From Earliella scabrosa (taxonomy: Eukaryota; Basidiomycota; Agaricomycetes; Polyporales; Polyporaceae): a stretch of DNA of 64,000 nucleotides. The translations under genes were made by a program, and so were the position numbers. The stretch is from the NCBI GenBank assembly GCA_022605405.1, contig JABYQQ010000018.1:1-64000 (forward strand), read 5' to 3'. The notes under the pieces were generated by a model. That model saw only the letters and a list, made by a program, of their open reading frames with translations, was not told where the DNA came from and ran no database searches. Below, in pieces: positions 37,196 through 50,471 of this stretch; the first letter of the stretch is position 1; each line of letters opens with the position of its first letter.

Positions 37196-40100
37196 CTAGT
37201 TGAGAGTCCCACGACACTTTGCGGAGCCGCACAGGCATGGTATCTTGTCCTGTTCAATAGGGAAATGATAATCTGCAGACACACACGCACATATAGGTCA
37301 GCACGTGGACGGGCGAGCAGAAGGGCAGAGGGTACGCACCATAGGTGATCTCACTGCCGAGCTCAATGTCCTGCTTCGCGTAAATCACGATCTTCTTCTC
37401 CCCGCTGATCGTGATGATTTTCGCGGTGCAGTTAGGGTCGCAAGAATGGTTGATGAGTCGACTACAAGCACGTCAGCAACGAGAACTCAAGGACAAAGAG
37501 GACCGCAACGTACCCAAGATTGCCCTTCTTCGTAGCATCCACCACCAAGTCCTCGTCGATACGGAAGAGGTAACTGCTTCCGATACCCTGCCTTTCGTAC
37601 GCCTTCTCGCGCTTGTCGGCGACCTGCGCACGAATGACCTCGCCGACGTACTCGATGACAAGGTCTCCGCGGTTGATCTTCTCCATCGCATACAGACCCC
37701 AGTCGTGGATGGGGGACCGCGCGAAACGCAGGTGCTTCTTTCGTGTCTGCAGCTGGTTGTACTTGACGGAATCCGGCGCGGCGGCCTCTCCCTTGGACAA
37801 AGCCATCGCGCGCTGCACAGCATTGATCTCCTCCAGACCTTGCGCGCGCCGACGCGCATTGGCACGATTGGACCGCGAAGATACGACGGCCTGCTGAGGA
37901 GGTGGGGCATGCTCGGCTTCGGTGCTGACGGTGGCGGTCATGCCACGCAGCGCGTACTGTGCGACGTATGCAGACTTCTCCGCGTGCGAGATCTTGTAGT
38001 ACCCTTCCGTCCGCGCCGAGCCAGTGAGGTGCTTCCGGAATGGTCTCGGTGCATCCTCGTCCAACTGCTCTTCGTCCTCCTCGGGCTCTGGGGGTGGCGC
38101 AGACTTACCGAAGAGCATACGCTCGAGCGCGAGCTTCGCGAAGTACATGTCCTCTTCGTCTTCACATACACCCTCGGCGAGCGGGTCGATAGTGGGGACT
38201 TCGGGAGCGGGCATAGGGGCAACGACAGGAGAAGGTAGTGGGGATGGAGACAGCTCGTACGGAGTGACGCGGAGCTGAGTGACAGAAGGTGGTTCGAAGG
38301 GAAGAGGCTCGGGCAGGACTTCGTGCACGACATCGTCGTCGAAGGCGCTTGTCGACCTTGTGTCCGGAGTGGCATCCGCGACAATGGCCTTCTTGGTCTT
38401 CTTTGAGCGAGCGGCTTTGTCCTCGAGAGTCTGCTGGATCTTGACCTTCTTCTTGACAGGGACAATCTCGACGTCGCTGACCTCGGACATGGCGCGCTTG
38501 CGCTGTGGCACAGCGGGTACGGCCGCAACAGGCTCCTCATCCTCCGACTCGACGACCTTCTCGATGACGACCTTCTTGGCCTTCTTCGACTTCTTCTTCG
38601 GCCTCTCCACCACCAGCTCCTCCTCCTCCGGCAGCGCGGGGGACTCGACTGACACCGCAGGAACCTCTTCGCGCGGCCGCTTCTTCTGCTTGCGAAACGA
38701 CAGCCCACGCAGCCCAGCACGGTCAAGGTACTTGGGATCGAGCGCGTCCATGACATCCTGACCGTCCGTAGCCGTGACCTGCACAGGACGTACCCCTGCC
38801 TTCGCCCGCTCCTCCGTGACAACTCGCATGACCTGGGACGCAACGACGCGCTCGACGATGTCCTTTTCGAACACTTTCCGAAGGTCTCGCCAGATAGTGT
38901 CCGCCACCGTCTCCAGAAGTTCCGCGTCGGTCCAATGGGTCTTGTGTGCAGACGGGATGTGAGTTGGAGCTGGGCGAACGGTCACGTTCACCATATGGTT
39001 GGCCAGGGTTCGGCCGGTGGTCGTGAGCAGGATCGCAGCGCGACGGGCCGAGTCTGGGGTCTTGAAAGTCGCATACCAGCTGTGTCGATCGCGGAGGATC
39101 TAAGCGAAGGGGCGCGCAATGAGCGAGCAGGGGACGACGCGAATAATCACCACGCACCTGGTCAACCGGGAACTCCGCCAGGTACAACCGCACCTGCTCC
39201 TCCCCAATATTGCCCACATACCCGTCGATCGCAATGTGCTCGAACCCGTTCTTCGCGAGCGCGGCCTTGACGACGTCATAGTCCACCTTCTTCGCGTTTC
39301 GTCCAAACCCTGGCCGCCGTGACACGGGCGAGGGGGAACGCGACGGAGCAAAGGGCAGCGGCGTTGGGGTGTCATCTCCAGTCAAGTTGAAACGCATATT
39401 TGGAGGAAGCACCGGCCCGCCTTCGATTCCGTTCGGGAACAAGTGTATTGGCGGACGGATGTTCCCGGCGGGCACGGCACGCAGGACGTGCATGCCCCTA
39501 CCGCGGAAGGAAGGATTGTGAGGACGGCGGACGCGTGCAGGGCCGTTTCGCGGCCCTGTGGGCGTCCCGCTGGGAAGCGGGCTAGCCTTGTCATGCGTGG
39601 GAGCGGGAGAATTTGACATGGACATTGGAGTCAGTTGTGGACGCATAGGAAGGTGCGCCGACGGAGGTGGGGGTCGTGGTAGATGGTGATGCTGTTGCCT
39701 CGGGCCACTAGGGAGGTGAGTGTTCTGAGGGACGACCGAGAGACTGCCACCCTGTTGCAATGCCGTCCGCCAGGGGTTATTGGCGTGTATCGACGGTATT
39801 GGTGTATGGCTTGCACTCGAAGTCGGAGTCGGCTTTTGGTGCGCGGCCGCCTTCTCCTCCTTCTCCTTCTCTCGTCTGCGCTTCTCCTCCCGCTCTTGCC
39901 GTCTGCGATTGTCCAGCTCAGCCATCACCGCCCTGACGAGCTTACCCTCGCGATCCAGCAAAACCCTCAACTCTTCACCCTCGCCAACTCCAGGGATCGC
40001 AAGCGACAGCTTCTTCCCATGTTCGCTCTCCACACACCTCTTCGCCTCCTCCTGTGATGCGAATCTGATAGAGACTATACCAAGTGCGGCACCGTTCGAC

Positions 40101-41777
40101 TTGTCAATTTGCGGCTCGAAGGACATGATTGTCCCGTGCGCGCCAAAATGTCGTCGAATATGCGAATTTGGCATGAGTGGCGATATTCCCATGATGAGAA
40201 CCGTTGTGGGCTCCGGACCAACAGAGTGTGCGTCGTGCTGACAGGTGAACCAGCTTTACTTTTGAACAGAGGAGAAACAGAGTAGTCACACGCACCTCGT
40301 ATTTCACTTGATACACCTCGCTCCTGAATGGCCTGTACGTGGGGGCCTTCTTGACCTTCGTCTCCTTCCTCGGATCGCGGATCACCGCCTCGTGCTCTCC
40401 TTCAATTACCTCGCCATCGTATCGCACCACGATCTCCTTTCCCTTTCCCTTCCCCTTGACTCTCGGCTCGTCACCCTGATCCAAGCCCTTCTCGCGCAGC
40501 TTCTCCGCAAGCGCCCGGTACTGCCCCTGGGGATCCTTCTCCTTGTCCACCGCATAGTCATACAGGACTTTCCAGTTTTTACCCGGTGGAAACTCCGATG
40601 GTGATGGGGGCCACGGTGGCGGAGGAGGTAGGGAATATAGAACCGGGGACGGTGGCCTTGGTGGAGGTGGTTCGGAAGGGGGAGGCGGGGGTGGGGGCGG
40701 TTGAGTGGGACTCGGGGGACGATGTAAACGGGGACCGGTAGGAACATGCTGAGGAAAACGAGTGACTGTGGGACCATGATACAAACCCGTGAATGGATCT
40801 CGTCGTGGGCCCGTTGGGGGCAATCGAACGGCTGATGTTGAGGGCATGGGAAGTGGAAAGTCTGGTGGTAGAGGCGGTGGCGAGGATGGCGGGGGAGGGA
40901 AAGAATTCGGAGGCAGGGGAGGGGGAGCTGATGATGGCGGCAGAGGTGGAGGTAGAGGTGGAGGGGGTAATGATGGAGGTAATGGAGGTGCAGACGAGGG
41001 TGGCGGGGGTGGAGGTGGAGGTTCGTCTGGCGGTGGTGGCGGGTCTGAACTCGGCGGAGGAGGCGGGGGCTCGACCGAAGGCGGAGGTGGTGGTGGAGGC
41101 TCCGTCGTCGGTGGAGGAGGCGGCGGTGGTTCCGTTGTCGGGGGAGGCGGGGGCGGGGGAGGTTCTGTAGGCGGGGGCGGGGGTGGGGGCGCCGACGTTG
41201 GTGGTGGGGGTTGAAACGCCCGCAATCGTGGCGACGACGGGGGATGTGGCCCATCGCCGTTGAGTGGCCGTAGCGCAGAAGACGAGGCAGTAGGTCTCAG
41301 CTTGAACGAAATGGCCGTATGTCTTGCATTCAGCGCTGTAGGCTCCTGTGGATGAGCAGCCCGACTGGGTCCTGCACCGTTTGCTTGTGCCTGTGTAATG
41401 CGAAGAATATCCATGAGCTTACAATTCTACTCGCAGCCCGACGAAGGGGCACCTACACCGCTCGAACCGCCCTGCTGCGACCACCCAACATCAACTTGTT
41501 TGCCCTTCAGCGCCGCTGGCCCCGTTGGCGGCGTTGCGGCCGCAGGGCCCGTTGAGATGCCAGCGTGGCCATTTACGTACGGTTTTCCGCCTCTTCCCCT
41601 GCCAGCGTGCCCGTTGAGAAGACTACGAGGGCCTGTGGGAGGAGTTGCTCCTATTCGCGAGGTTGAAGACGCGTTGGGAGTGGCTGAGGACGAGGACGAG
41701 GCGGCAGCAGCTGCGGCAGATCCATGGATAGAATTTAAGAGTGCCCGCGGAGCTCGCGGCGGAGCCTTGCCCGACAT
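37196..41777 (-). CDS. SET1: histone H3 lysine-4 methyltransferase SET1
   Basis: Catalytic subunit of COMPASS. Six exons, 41777-41457, 41390-40296, 40237-39158, 39099-37514, 37461-37340 and 37272-37196, give 1426 residues. The order is: a disordered N-terminus with a long polyproline tract (about residues 140-350); NWKVLYD and the [16 protein letters not shown] linker; a first RRM-like domain ([20 protein letters not shown]); a Pro-rich segment; a second RRM-like domain broken by an intron; an acidic/Lys-rich region; an N-SET-like segment; and the SET domain ([20 protein letters not shown], then [16 protein letters not shown], then the catalytic Tyr in EITYGYDYHF). The post-SET zinc motif [13 protein letters not shown] is the exact C-terminus. 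It shares a 704-bp divergent promoter with the seryl-tRNA synthetase gene. Confidence 0.95.
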
Positions 41778-42481
41778 GGACGAGCAGGGCGGGATGGAGG
41801 GGAGAGGGAGGGAGGGAGGTCAGAGAGTCGTGGTCGAGGTGGTGGTCGTGGGTCAAGCGGCATCGCCCTTGCAACTTCGCGCCCTTGTGCGACATCTTGG
41901 GCCACCTCAACTTTGGCTCACAACACTTGCCGCTGACCGTTCACTCAATTCACTCGTGGAATACGCACAACGTTCATATGCTCGACAATTTTTCCCGCTA
42001 CTCGCTGACAAGGAGGTCTGAACCGCACCGCGTCTCCCACCCTACTGAGTATCACCTATCCCACCACCCCGCCTGTGCTCCCGGCGACTGCTGCGTGGCC
42101 CTCCCGTAATCCATCAGGCACATGAGCGTCCATCTCTCAGGAATCAGGAGTCTGTCGCGAGCGGAAGAGCAGAGAACATCGAGGATGGCGAATCAGTGTC
42201 TCGAGGGCGGCCACGCTGGCTCCAGGGCGGAGAACGGATGCGGCAGTCGGAGCCTCAATCGACGCGGAGATCTTTCGCTCGATCTCAGCGCACACCTCGC
42301 GAGATTAGATAAGATCTGCTCAATCGCTGCGAGATCTACAGCATCGATGACTCGTGAACACGGTCTCTGTTCTCTGCCTCGGACTCGCGCCATCTTGGCT
42401 TGACTCGTTCTTGACTCGGAGACGTGCCTAAGGGCTCACAAAACAACCAGCAGGGCCCTCTTCCAGTAGACATACGCCACC
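41778..42481. promoter_or_regulatory. divergent promoter of SET1 and seryl-tRNA synthetase
   Basis: A 704-bp region between two start codons pointing away from each other. It contains repeated gagatct-type words near 42270-42340. No TATA box or named site recognised. Confidence 0.5.
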
Positions 42482-44147
42482 ATGACTTTGGACGTCCTCC
42501 ACTTCATCGACAACAAGGGCGGCAACGCCGAAGAGATCCGGGAGTCACAGCGGAAACGCGGACTCTCTGTCGAGATTGTTGACGAGGTCATCCAGATGTA
42601 CGCTGACTGGGTAAAACGTAAGCCTCTCTCAATCGTCACAAGACCTCGCCTCACTTGCCGCCCGCAGTCGAGTTCGAGGCAAACAACTTGGCGAAGGAAG
42701 CCAACGGCGTGCAGAAGGAGATAGCAGCGAAGAAAAAGGTGCGTCTCCTGCATCCTACTCGGTGAGAATCCGGCACTGAGTCTATGAGAAGGCAAAAGAG
42801 AATGCAGACGAACTAGTCGCGAAGAAGAAGGACATCGAGACGCGCGTCACTGAGAAACGGACAGAAGCAAAGGATCTGGAGGCAAAGATGCGTCAGAGAG
42901 CGTCGACCGTCGGGAACATCGTTGGAAAGGACGTCCCAGTCAGCATGACCGAGGTGCGTCTCCTACATCCTACCGCCCCGATAGTCGTACTGACCGGCGG
43001 ACACAGGATGACAACAAGACGCTTCGTACGTGGCATCCAGAGGGCAAGGAAGTAGAGAAGAAGACCGATATCATGCCGCACCACGAGGTTCTCCTGCGAC
43101 TGGACGCCATGGATCTCGAGCGAGGTACGACCGTACGCCTTTGGTACGCTACGCCAATTCACCATCTGCAGGCGCGAAGATCACCGGCCACCGAGGGTAC
43201 TTCCTGACCAACGACGGTATCGACCTGAACCAAGCTCTCATCTCGTACGGCCTCGACTTCCTCCGGCAACGGAAATACAAGAAAATCCAGCCGCCCTTCA
43301 TGATGAACCGTGACGTGATGGGCAAGACCGCCCAGCTCGAGCAGTTCGACGAGGAGTTGTACAAGGTCATCGCCGCAGAGGACGAGAAGTACCTGATCGC
43401 GACCTCGGAACAGCCGATCTCGGCCTTCCACTCGGACGAGTGGTTCGACAGCCCCGAGAAGCAGCTACCCATCCAGTACGCCGGCTACTCGACGTGTTTC
43501 CGCAAGGAGGCCGGCTCGGCAGGGCGCGACATGTGGGGCATCTTCCGCGTGCACCAGTTCGAGAAGGTCGAGCAGTTCTGCATTACTGAGCCGGGCAAGA
43601 GCTGGGAGATGCTCGACACGATGGTCGCGAACTCGGAGGCGTTCTACCAGAGCCTGAAGATCCCGTACCGTGTTGTGGCGATCGTCTCGGGCGCGCTGAA
43701 CCTGGCCGCAGCGCAGAAGTACGACCTCGAGGCGTGGTTCCCGTTCCAGGGCGCGTACAAAGAGCTAGTGTCGTGCTCGAATTGCACAGACTACCGTGAG
43801 CATCTTGTCTGTCTATCTTCGCCACATGCGTATTGATCATGGTCGCAGAGAGCCGGAGGCTTGAAGTCCGCTGTGGGCTGAAGACGAAAGACCAGGCACG
43901 CAAGGTGTACGTGCACATGCTGAACGGCACGCTCTGCGCCACAGAACGTGCCCTCTGCTGTATCGTCGAGAACTACCAGACGCCTGAGGTGAGGCCTTCT
44001 CCCGGTAAGGTTTTCGTGCGCAGGGTTTCTAACATCTCGTCACAGGGTCTTGTGGTGCCTGAAGTTCTTCGACCATATATGCAAGGTCGTGACTTCCTGC
44101 CGTGGGTCAAGGAGCTGCCGAAGAACCTCCAGCGCAAACACGCATAG
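42482..44147 (+). CDS. cytosolic seryl-tRNA synthetase
   Basis: Charges tRNA-Ser with serine. Seven exons, 42482-42617, 42668-42738, 42792-42953, 43007-43124, 43172-43795, 43849-43988 and 44046-44147, give 450 residues. The N-terminal tRNA-binding coiled coil ([19 protein letters not shown], then [20 protein letters not shown]) is followed by the class II core. Motif 2 is [20 protein letters not shown] and motif 3 lies in [18 protein letters not shown]. The C-terminus ends in KHA. There is no organellar presequence, so it is the cytosolic enzyme. Confidence 0.95.
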
Positions 44148-44688
44148 ATTTGGGTTTGGTTGGGGGCGAGACGACAATCGTGCTAGTAGAAGCTGTCATT
44201 TCGTGTTCTGTATTGTGTGTTATGGCTGTAGCATTGCATTCCGGTTGTACTCCCTAGTATCCGTCTGTTACAATCTTGACTGTCGGCTGTCTCCTTGTGT
44301 AGACAATCGAGGGCATCTGGTCAAAAACAAACAGCATGATTCTGCTGTTAGAGTCGAGGGTCCAGATCATCGAGTCTCGACAAGCTACATATAAGTAGTA
44401 GCTGTCCGGTGGCTGTGTCTCACTCAGCTTCCTCCTGATCGGCCACGACGCCGAGGCAAAGCCAAAATCACAAACGCCCGGGAACAGGTACACAACATAG
44501 CCGGAGGTGGTACGTTCGTCTTGCGTTATCTCCGGCTCATGGCTACCGTCCGACTCTTCAAAAGCAGCATCAACGTCTCTGGAGTCGCACTGATATCCCT
44601 CAGGTCAACCACCCCTGGTCTTCCAGTCAAATTCCCACAACCGACTGGACAAACACTCATTCTCCAGAGACATATCGCAGTGAACATC
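44148..44688. other. intergenic region, 5' flank of hydrolase gene
   Basis: 3' flank of the synthetase and promoter of the hydrolase. The hydrolase frame is open upstream to 44521, with an in-frame ATG at 44539 that could extend it by 50 residues. Confidence 0.5.
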
Positions 44689-46472
44689 ATGCAAGACTCT
44701 GACTGGGACCCGAACGCGCTCACCTTCCCGCCGCCAGAACCGCTCCCCCTACCGACATGCAACCCGAAGCCCCTGGCAGCCCTAGAAAGGCCTTCTACAC
44801 CGGGTACCAGCACACTCCCGTCCCTGCCATGTCCTCCCCGAAAGTCGCTCCTGGACAAGTGGTACACGCTGTCGACGCACCTCGTACCGGCCGCGCTCCC
44901 GCGGACCACTCCGTTCGTCCCGCTGCCGCCGCTTCCGCAGTGGTCGTCCAACAAGCAGGAGTTCAAGGCATCCGTCGCGCGGACCGTCGAAGCGCTCGTT
45001 GCCGCGAAGGAGAGCCTCTGGGAGGGGCGGCTCAGCCATATGCCGCCTAACCGGAAGCCGATGTGGACCTGCGTGAATCGATACGTCCGGCAGAACCTCC
45101 ACGGCAGCGGGGACTCGAAGGGGGTCACGCTCTTCTTGTGCCATGCTAATGGTTTTACGAAAGAGGTGGGTCAGACTGCGCTGAATTGCTCGCTCAGTGG
45201 GCGACAGCAGTGGATTCTACATACAAAGACTGACGCATGTTGGCTGAAACGTGTGCGACTCGGACAGATCTGGGAACCGGTCTTGGAACGGCTTCTCGCT
45301 GGCTACGAGGCTCAGGCGAAGTACACGATCGACGAGATCTGGTCATGGGAAGCGGCCAACCACGGTGATGCGTGTATACTCAACCGCGACAGCCTCGGTG
45401 GGATGTGTAGGTACCCCATCCCATCATATGGATACCAAGGGCTGATCATGTGCAATCGTTGCAGACGACTGGAGGGATAACAGTCGTGACATTCTGCATT
45501 TTCTCCTGTACTACCTTCCCAGCTCCGTAACCTCAGATGTCCTTCCAGTACACCTCCCTCGTCTCAGTGACAAAGAGGCGGAGTCTCGCAAGGTTGACGG
45601 GTTGGACGGACGGACGCTGGTCTCCGTTGGGCACTCGTTCGGCGGTGCGACTTTGTGAGCGCTCTCTGACCACCCCATCCACCCGCCGCGCTCTAACTGG
45701 TCCTCCGGTAGGATGCGGGCTGCAATCGAGCAGCCAAGAATTTTCAAGTCGTTGTTCATGGTGGACGCGATGATCCGGCCACGACTAGACGAGGATATCT
45801 CCACAAGCGACGCAATCAGGAAACTCATGACGGGCGCCGTGCAGCGGCGCGACGGGTGGTCGTCGCGGTGCGTCTCATGATTCAACTCCATCTCCATCTC
45901 TCATCCGCGTTCGCACTCATTCTTGACTCGCGCGGCACAGGGAGGAGGCGTACAAGGCGTTCGCCGCAACGCCGTTCTTCCAGGCCTGGGATCCCGCCTC
46001 GCTCGACATCTACGTGCAAAGTGCGCTGTACGACAACCCGGACGGGCAGGTGCGGCTCAAGATGCCAGGCGTGCAGGAGGCGGCGTGCTTCGCGGAGGAG
46101 TACGCCTCGCACGAGACGTTCGAGCTGCTCGACAGGCTCGACACGCGCGTCGAGACGCGCTGGCTCGTCGCCGGGAAGCTCCCTCCCATGTGTGTAGCGG
46201 TCGCTCTTTGTTCACCGGTCGTGCACTGATTTGTTTGGGACGTTGTAGAGAGTCGGAGATGCGGCGGATGGCGGTGTGGAGGCGTCCCGCGAACTCGTCC
46301 CATGTTCGGATCTTGAACTCTGGACACCTCATCGCACAGGAGGCACCATCCGAAGTTGGTGAGTGTCTTCAACCTATAGGTATCGTCTTGTTTCAGTGCT
46401 GACGGATGTGTAGCGAAGGACCTGCACGAGTTCATGAACAGCCGATACGGGGTGCAGAAGGCGTTGCTTTGA
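44689..46472 (+). CDS. alpha/beta-hydrolase fold protein
   Basis: Seven exons, 44689-45165, 45268-45406, 45465-45654, 45712-45867, 45941-46189, 46249-46358 and 46414-46472, close in phase and give 459 residues. The fold is shown by LFLCHANGFTKEIWEPVL (oxyanion strand and loop), the nucleophile elbow SVGHSFGGAT and the C-terminal His in SGHLIAQEAPSEV. The HANGF-K-E form resembles the MpaH-type hydrolases of fungi, which act on thioesters or esters; the substrate here is unknown. The N-terminus is proline-rich. I chose the ATG at 44689, but an in-frame ATG at 44539 would add a Ser/Arg-rich leader that might target mitochondria. Confidence 0.82.
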
Positions 46473-46935
46473 GCGGGTTGAACGTACGGGAGGTAGCTTT
46501 ACGAAGTGCCGTCCACTACGACTCTGCGAGGACACTTTATAATTCGATGTGGTACGGTCTCTTCGCGTGTTCAATTACTGGCAAAGCAAGTCATTTTTGC
46601 AGGGTGGATCTGGCTCATCGACCCAGCCTGGGAGATGTGGAAGTGAAGTCCTGGTATCAATTCTCAGTCCGCTGGGTCCATCAAACATAAGAGTAGAAAG
46701 ACTTGTGTGAATAATCATTCTGGGTTTCCTCAGACATGCCTGATGTGATGAGCGTAGGTGTGCAAGTGACAGGGAGGGAGACCGAATTTTCAGACGAGGC
46801 GACAGAGCATCGAAGCTCACAAACTGGCCATAAGACTGGTTAATTGACGCAATACATAGGATACGTTAGGATTAGGTCGACATAACGTACAACGAGGTAA
46901 GACACTGTTCACTGTTCAGGAAGCAGAGCTACCTC
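46473..46935. other. convergent intergenic region
   Basis: 3' flanks of the hydrolase (+) and the Ser-rich membrane protein (-). No gene seen. Confidence 0.6.
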
Positions 46936-49190
46936 TCATGCTCGCGCCTCAGCCACGAACACGATAGCGACCACGAACGCGGCAAAGAGAAGCACACCGC
47001 TCAGCAGTGCGGCAACGCGACACCGCCCTATCCATGGGTCGGCCCTGGTGCGGCTTGACAAGCACCTCTTGAGCCGTCTTGTTGACCCCACTCCACTCCT
47101 GTCGGACGGGGCGAGGGACTCGAGCGATGGTGCGAGGAGTGGGTACCATGACTTGGCCATCATCCGCCGCTGCGCTGCATCCCTCATCGTATGAGGGTCC
47201 TGCGCTGGTGGGGACGCGGGTGGAGACGCGGGTGGTGTCGCGGGCACGTCCGAGTCAGTGTGTTGTCCCCGCTCCCGCCTCTTCCCATGACTTCTACCCA
47301 GCAGCTTCTCCGTCGCGCCCGTCCCTACCGCCTCCCCCTCCTTTTGTTGTTCGTACTGATACTCTTTCCGCGCCTTCCTCCGCCGATACCGGTGCCACAA
47401 CGGCAACAGCGGCCCCCGCTCCTCCTCGCACACGTCGCCCGCCTGTGTGAGGAGCCACCCGCCTATGAGCCAGCACCAGGGCATCACAAAGCCGACCCAG
47501 AACAGGATGCACGCGTACGTGATCGTCCCTCGCCGCCTGACGTTCTTCTCCGCGTCAGGCGGGAGGACGAAGCGCCCCGAGCCGAACGACAGACCCTTGA
47601 GCCACCGCTTGTCGAGGAACGACTCGTCCCCGGACGACGAGTGCGCATGGATCCGCGGCGGCCGCAGGTGCGTCGGTGGCACGGCGAGCGACGTCGGCCG
47701 CGAGTGCACGCTCGGCGGCGTCGGGTTGCGCGGTCGCATGCTGGTCCCGCTCGTCGGTCGTGACCGGCTCTGCTCTCGCACCGCGCCTCCATCTCCATCT
47801 CCATCCCCGCCCCCAATATCGACATCGTACAGGCCTGCAGGGAGCGCACGATGTGTAGCATCGGTCTCATTGTCCAGCTCACCATCACCATCACCCTCGC
47901 CCTCGCCATCGCCCTCGAGCTCGTCGCGCGCGCTATCAGACGCGAACGAGCTCGGGTCAAGAAGGATGACGCCGCCACCAAACGAGAAGCGGCGCTCTCC
48001 CGTGGGCGTCGTGGGCGAGACCGAGGGCGCGGTGATGAAGCTGCTCGTACGCGCGCTCGTCGTCGCGCCGTCCTCGTAGATGACCGACACCTTGTTCGCC
48101 TGGCGCGGGCTCCCGACGACCGTCGGCAGGTTCGGGATCGGTAAGCGCGACTTGCGCGGGATCGGGAGGGACATGGGTGGCGCCGTGGCGGCGGGGGACG
48201 AGGAGCGCGGGAAGTGGGGGTGGTGAGGCGCGACGCCCATCGCGCTCTGGAAGTTCGGCCGGAGGTCGAGCGGGGGTATGACTGGCGGCACGGCGGAGAT
48301 GTTGGAACGGTGCGTGCTCGTCGAGGTTTGGCTGAGGGAGCGCTTCAGCGGTCGGTTGAGGAATGCGTTCTGTCCGGCTGTGTGGTCACATTCCAGTCAG
48401 GCGTTCACTCGAACGCATCACTTCGAACAGGATGGGAGCACTCACTCAGTCTGTCGAACGTCCGCGTCGAGTCCGGTGTCCGCGGCACGCTGTCGAGCGA
48501 CAGCTTCCTGTGGGGCGGGAAGGGAACCTGTTGTTCGTGGATGGGCGAGAGCTGCTTGGGCAGCGCGTGGCCGTTGCGCACCGCCTCTGACCCAGACGGC
48601 TCGCTCTCCGCGTCCGAGCTCTCCGACGCATACGTCGAGTCCGCCGCGAGCCTCACCGAGTTCGTGTTCGAGTGCGACAGCGAGCTCCGCCCGAGCGATG
48701 ACGGCCGCTGCTGCGCCTGCGCGCCGGGGCCGGACAGCAGGAGCGACGGCGAGGACGCGGACCGGTTCATCGGCTGCGCGCCCCACCCAGGCGTCGTGGG
48801 CGTGGTGAGGACCATGCTCCGGCCGCTCACGGACTTTGTGGGGCTCTCCTGTCCGCCGAGCTGCAGGCCCGGGCGCTGGGGCTTCCAGAACACGTGCGGC
48901 GGAGCTGGCGGCGGATACGCGGCGTCGAGGTGCGCGGCCGAGGTGTGGATTGAGCTCGAGAAGTGCGAGGATTGTGTGTAGGTTAGGAGCGGGGTGCTGT
49001 CCGAGTGCGCGTCGAGGCTGACGCGGTCGTGCAGGTCCGCGCTCTGCGACTGCCTGCGGCTGCCAGCCGCGTCGGTGGAGCTGCGGCCAGCCTCCGCCCC
49101 CGCGAGCGGGTCGGCCTCGCGATCGCGCGGGCGGTCGAGGGGGAGTGATGAGGTGCTGGGCTGGAAGAGGCGCGAGAGGGTGCTGAGCAT
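46936..49190 (-). CDS. Ser/Pro-rich protein with two membrane segments
   Basis: Two exons, 49190-48446 and 48377-46936, give 728 residues. The first two thirds are disordered (Ser, Pro, Gly/Asp repeats), with a conserved-looking block at the exon junction (LKRSLSQTSTSTHRSNIS) and RRFSFGGGVILLDPSSF. Near the C-terminus FLDKRWLKGLSFGSGRFVLP leads into a membrane span (ITYACILFWVGFVMPWCWLI). A charged segment with many basic residues follows, and a second span (SGVLLFAAFVVAIVFV) ends seven residues from the end. No named family recognised; probably a basidiomycete-type membrane protein with a long cytosolic tail. Confidence 0.75.
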
Positions 49191-50471
49191 CTTGGCGGGA
49201 GTCCGACTTTGCCTTTGCCTGTGGGTCTAGGTCGAAGACGGGCCAGCCCGAGGGGTGTAAGGCGCAAGTGAACAAACAAGCGAACAAGCAGCTGCAGGTC
49301 AGGGTCGACGGTGTGCAGTCAGACGGTGGATCCCCTGGTCCAACGTGCGGGGGCACTTATACTTGCAGAGCAACGAGGCTGGATGCACGGCACCAGCACG
49401 GAGAAAGAGCCGGGAAGACACGCGAGGAGGGCCTCGTGTGCGCCGCGACGGGCGAGATGAACACCTTCGCGCCTTCGTGCGCACTGCGGCGGGCGAGGCT
49501 GACGGTGCACATACGTCAACCTCCCGTGTAGATGAGTGACTCGGCGAGTCTTCCTTGTGAAGGGCGGTGTCCGTGCCGATCGTGCCCAGTTCGGCGATCG
49601 GGCGTGGGTGTTGGGCGAGGACGCCTCTTCGCGACCGGAGAGTATGTCTGCCATCGACGGCGGGGTCGCTATAGTACTCGCGGCTATTGCGGAGTCGACA
49701 GAACACTCTATTCCGCCCTGTGAGAGCGGGTCAGCTGCAATATACATCTCGACCAAGGACGTTGTATGCGTACCGCCTCAATCTCATTCGGGCAAAGTAT
49801 CGTCTTTTGGCAGTGCATTTGAGCCTTGAGCGAACATAGCTCATACGTGCTTCATTGTTGTGCTTCCGCAACATAGCCGTCAGCTATAACTAGTGTGCTA
49901 GTTTTCACGGAAAACACACCTTGTGATCCCCAACATACTTGCAATTTCTTCTACCCGTCACTATCGGGGAGTAGAAGTCCACCTAGAGGGAGTTACCACG
50001 GTTGCCAATCGATGAACTGAAAAAGTGACATGTGAGTCTCATCGCACATGGCCGAGTATAGCCAGCGTCCATCGCGACGCTGGTGGGGGTCCGTCATATG
50101 ATCCGGGCGAGATCAGAAAAGTACAAGAGGATGATGTTGGGGTTGGGGCGTTGTTGCGAAGGCAAAACGGAGGAGGAGAGGACAGAGCTCGAGCTCGAGG
50201 TCAAGCCTCAGGGTGTGGGCACGCAGGGAATCGGGCGGGTGGGAGTGCGAGGTGGGAAGCAAGAAAGCAGCTCATTAAAGATACGCAACGGAAGCGGGGG
50301 ATCGTACAAACAACAACAGCAACGGCGTGAGTATACAATATGTTCATTATGAAGGGTCCCGACCGGGGAGCCAGGACTACGGGATGTTGGCATCGCAGTG
50401 GGAGCGGTCGCGGTCGGGGAGGGAGAGGTTATCCAAGGGTATGCCCGACAGGCTCTCGCCGCCGCACGCCT
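49191..50471. other. intergenic region
   Basis: 5' flank of the preceding minus-strand gene and 3' flank of the next. 50030-50330 has a purine-rich open frame on the plus strand that I do not consider coding. No gene seen. Confidence 0.55.

Noticed and set aside
40789..41214. Glycine-rich plus-strand frame of 141 codons
   Set aside because: It is the reverse strand of the SET1 polyproline exon and has no independent coding sign.
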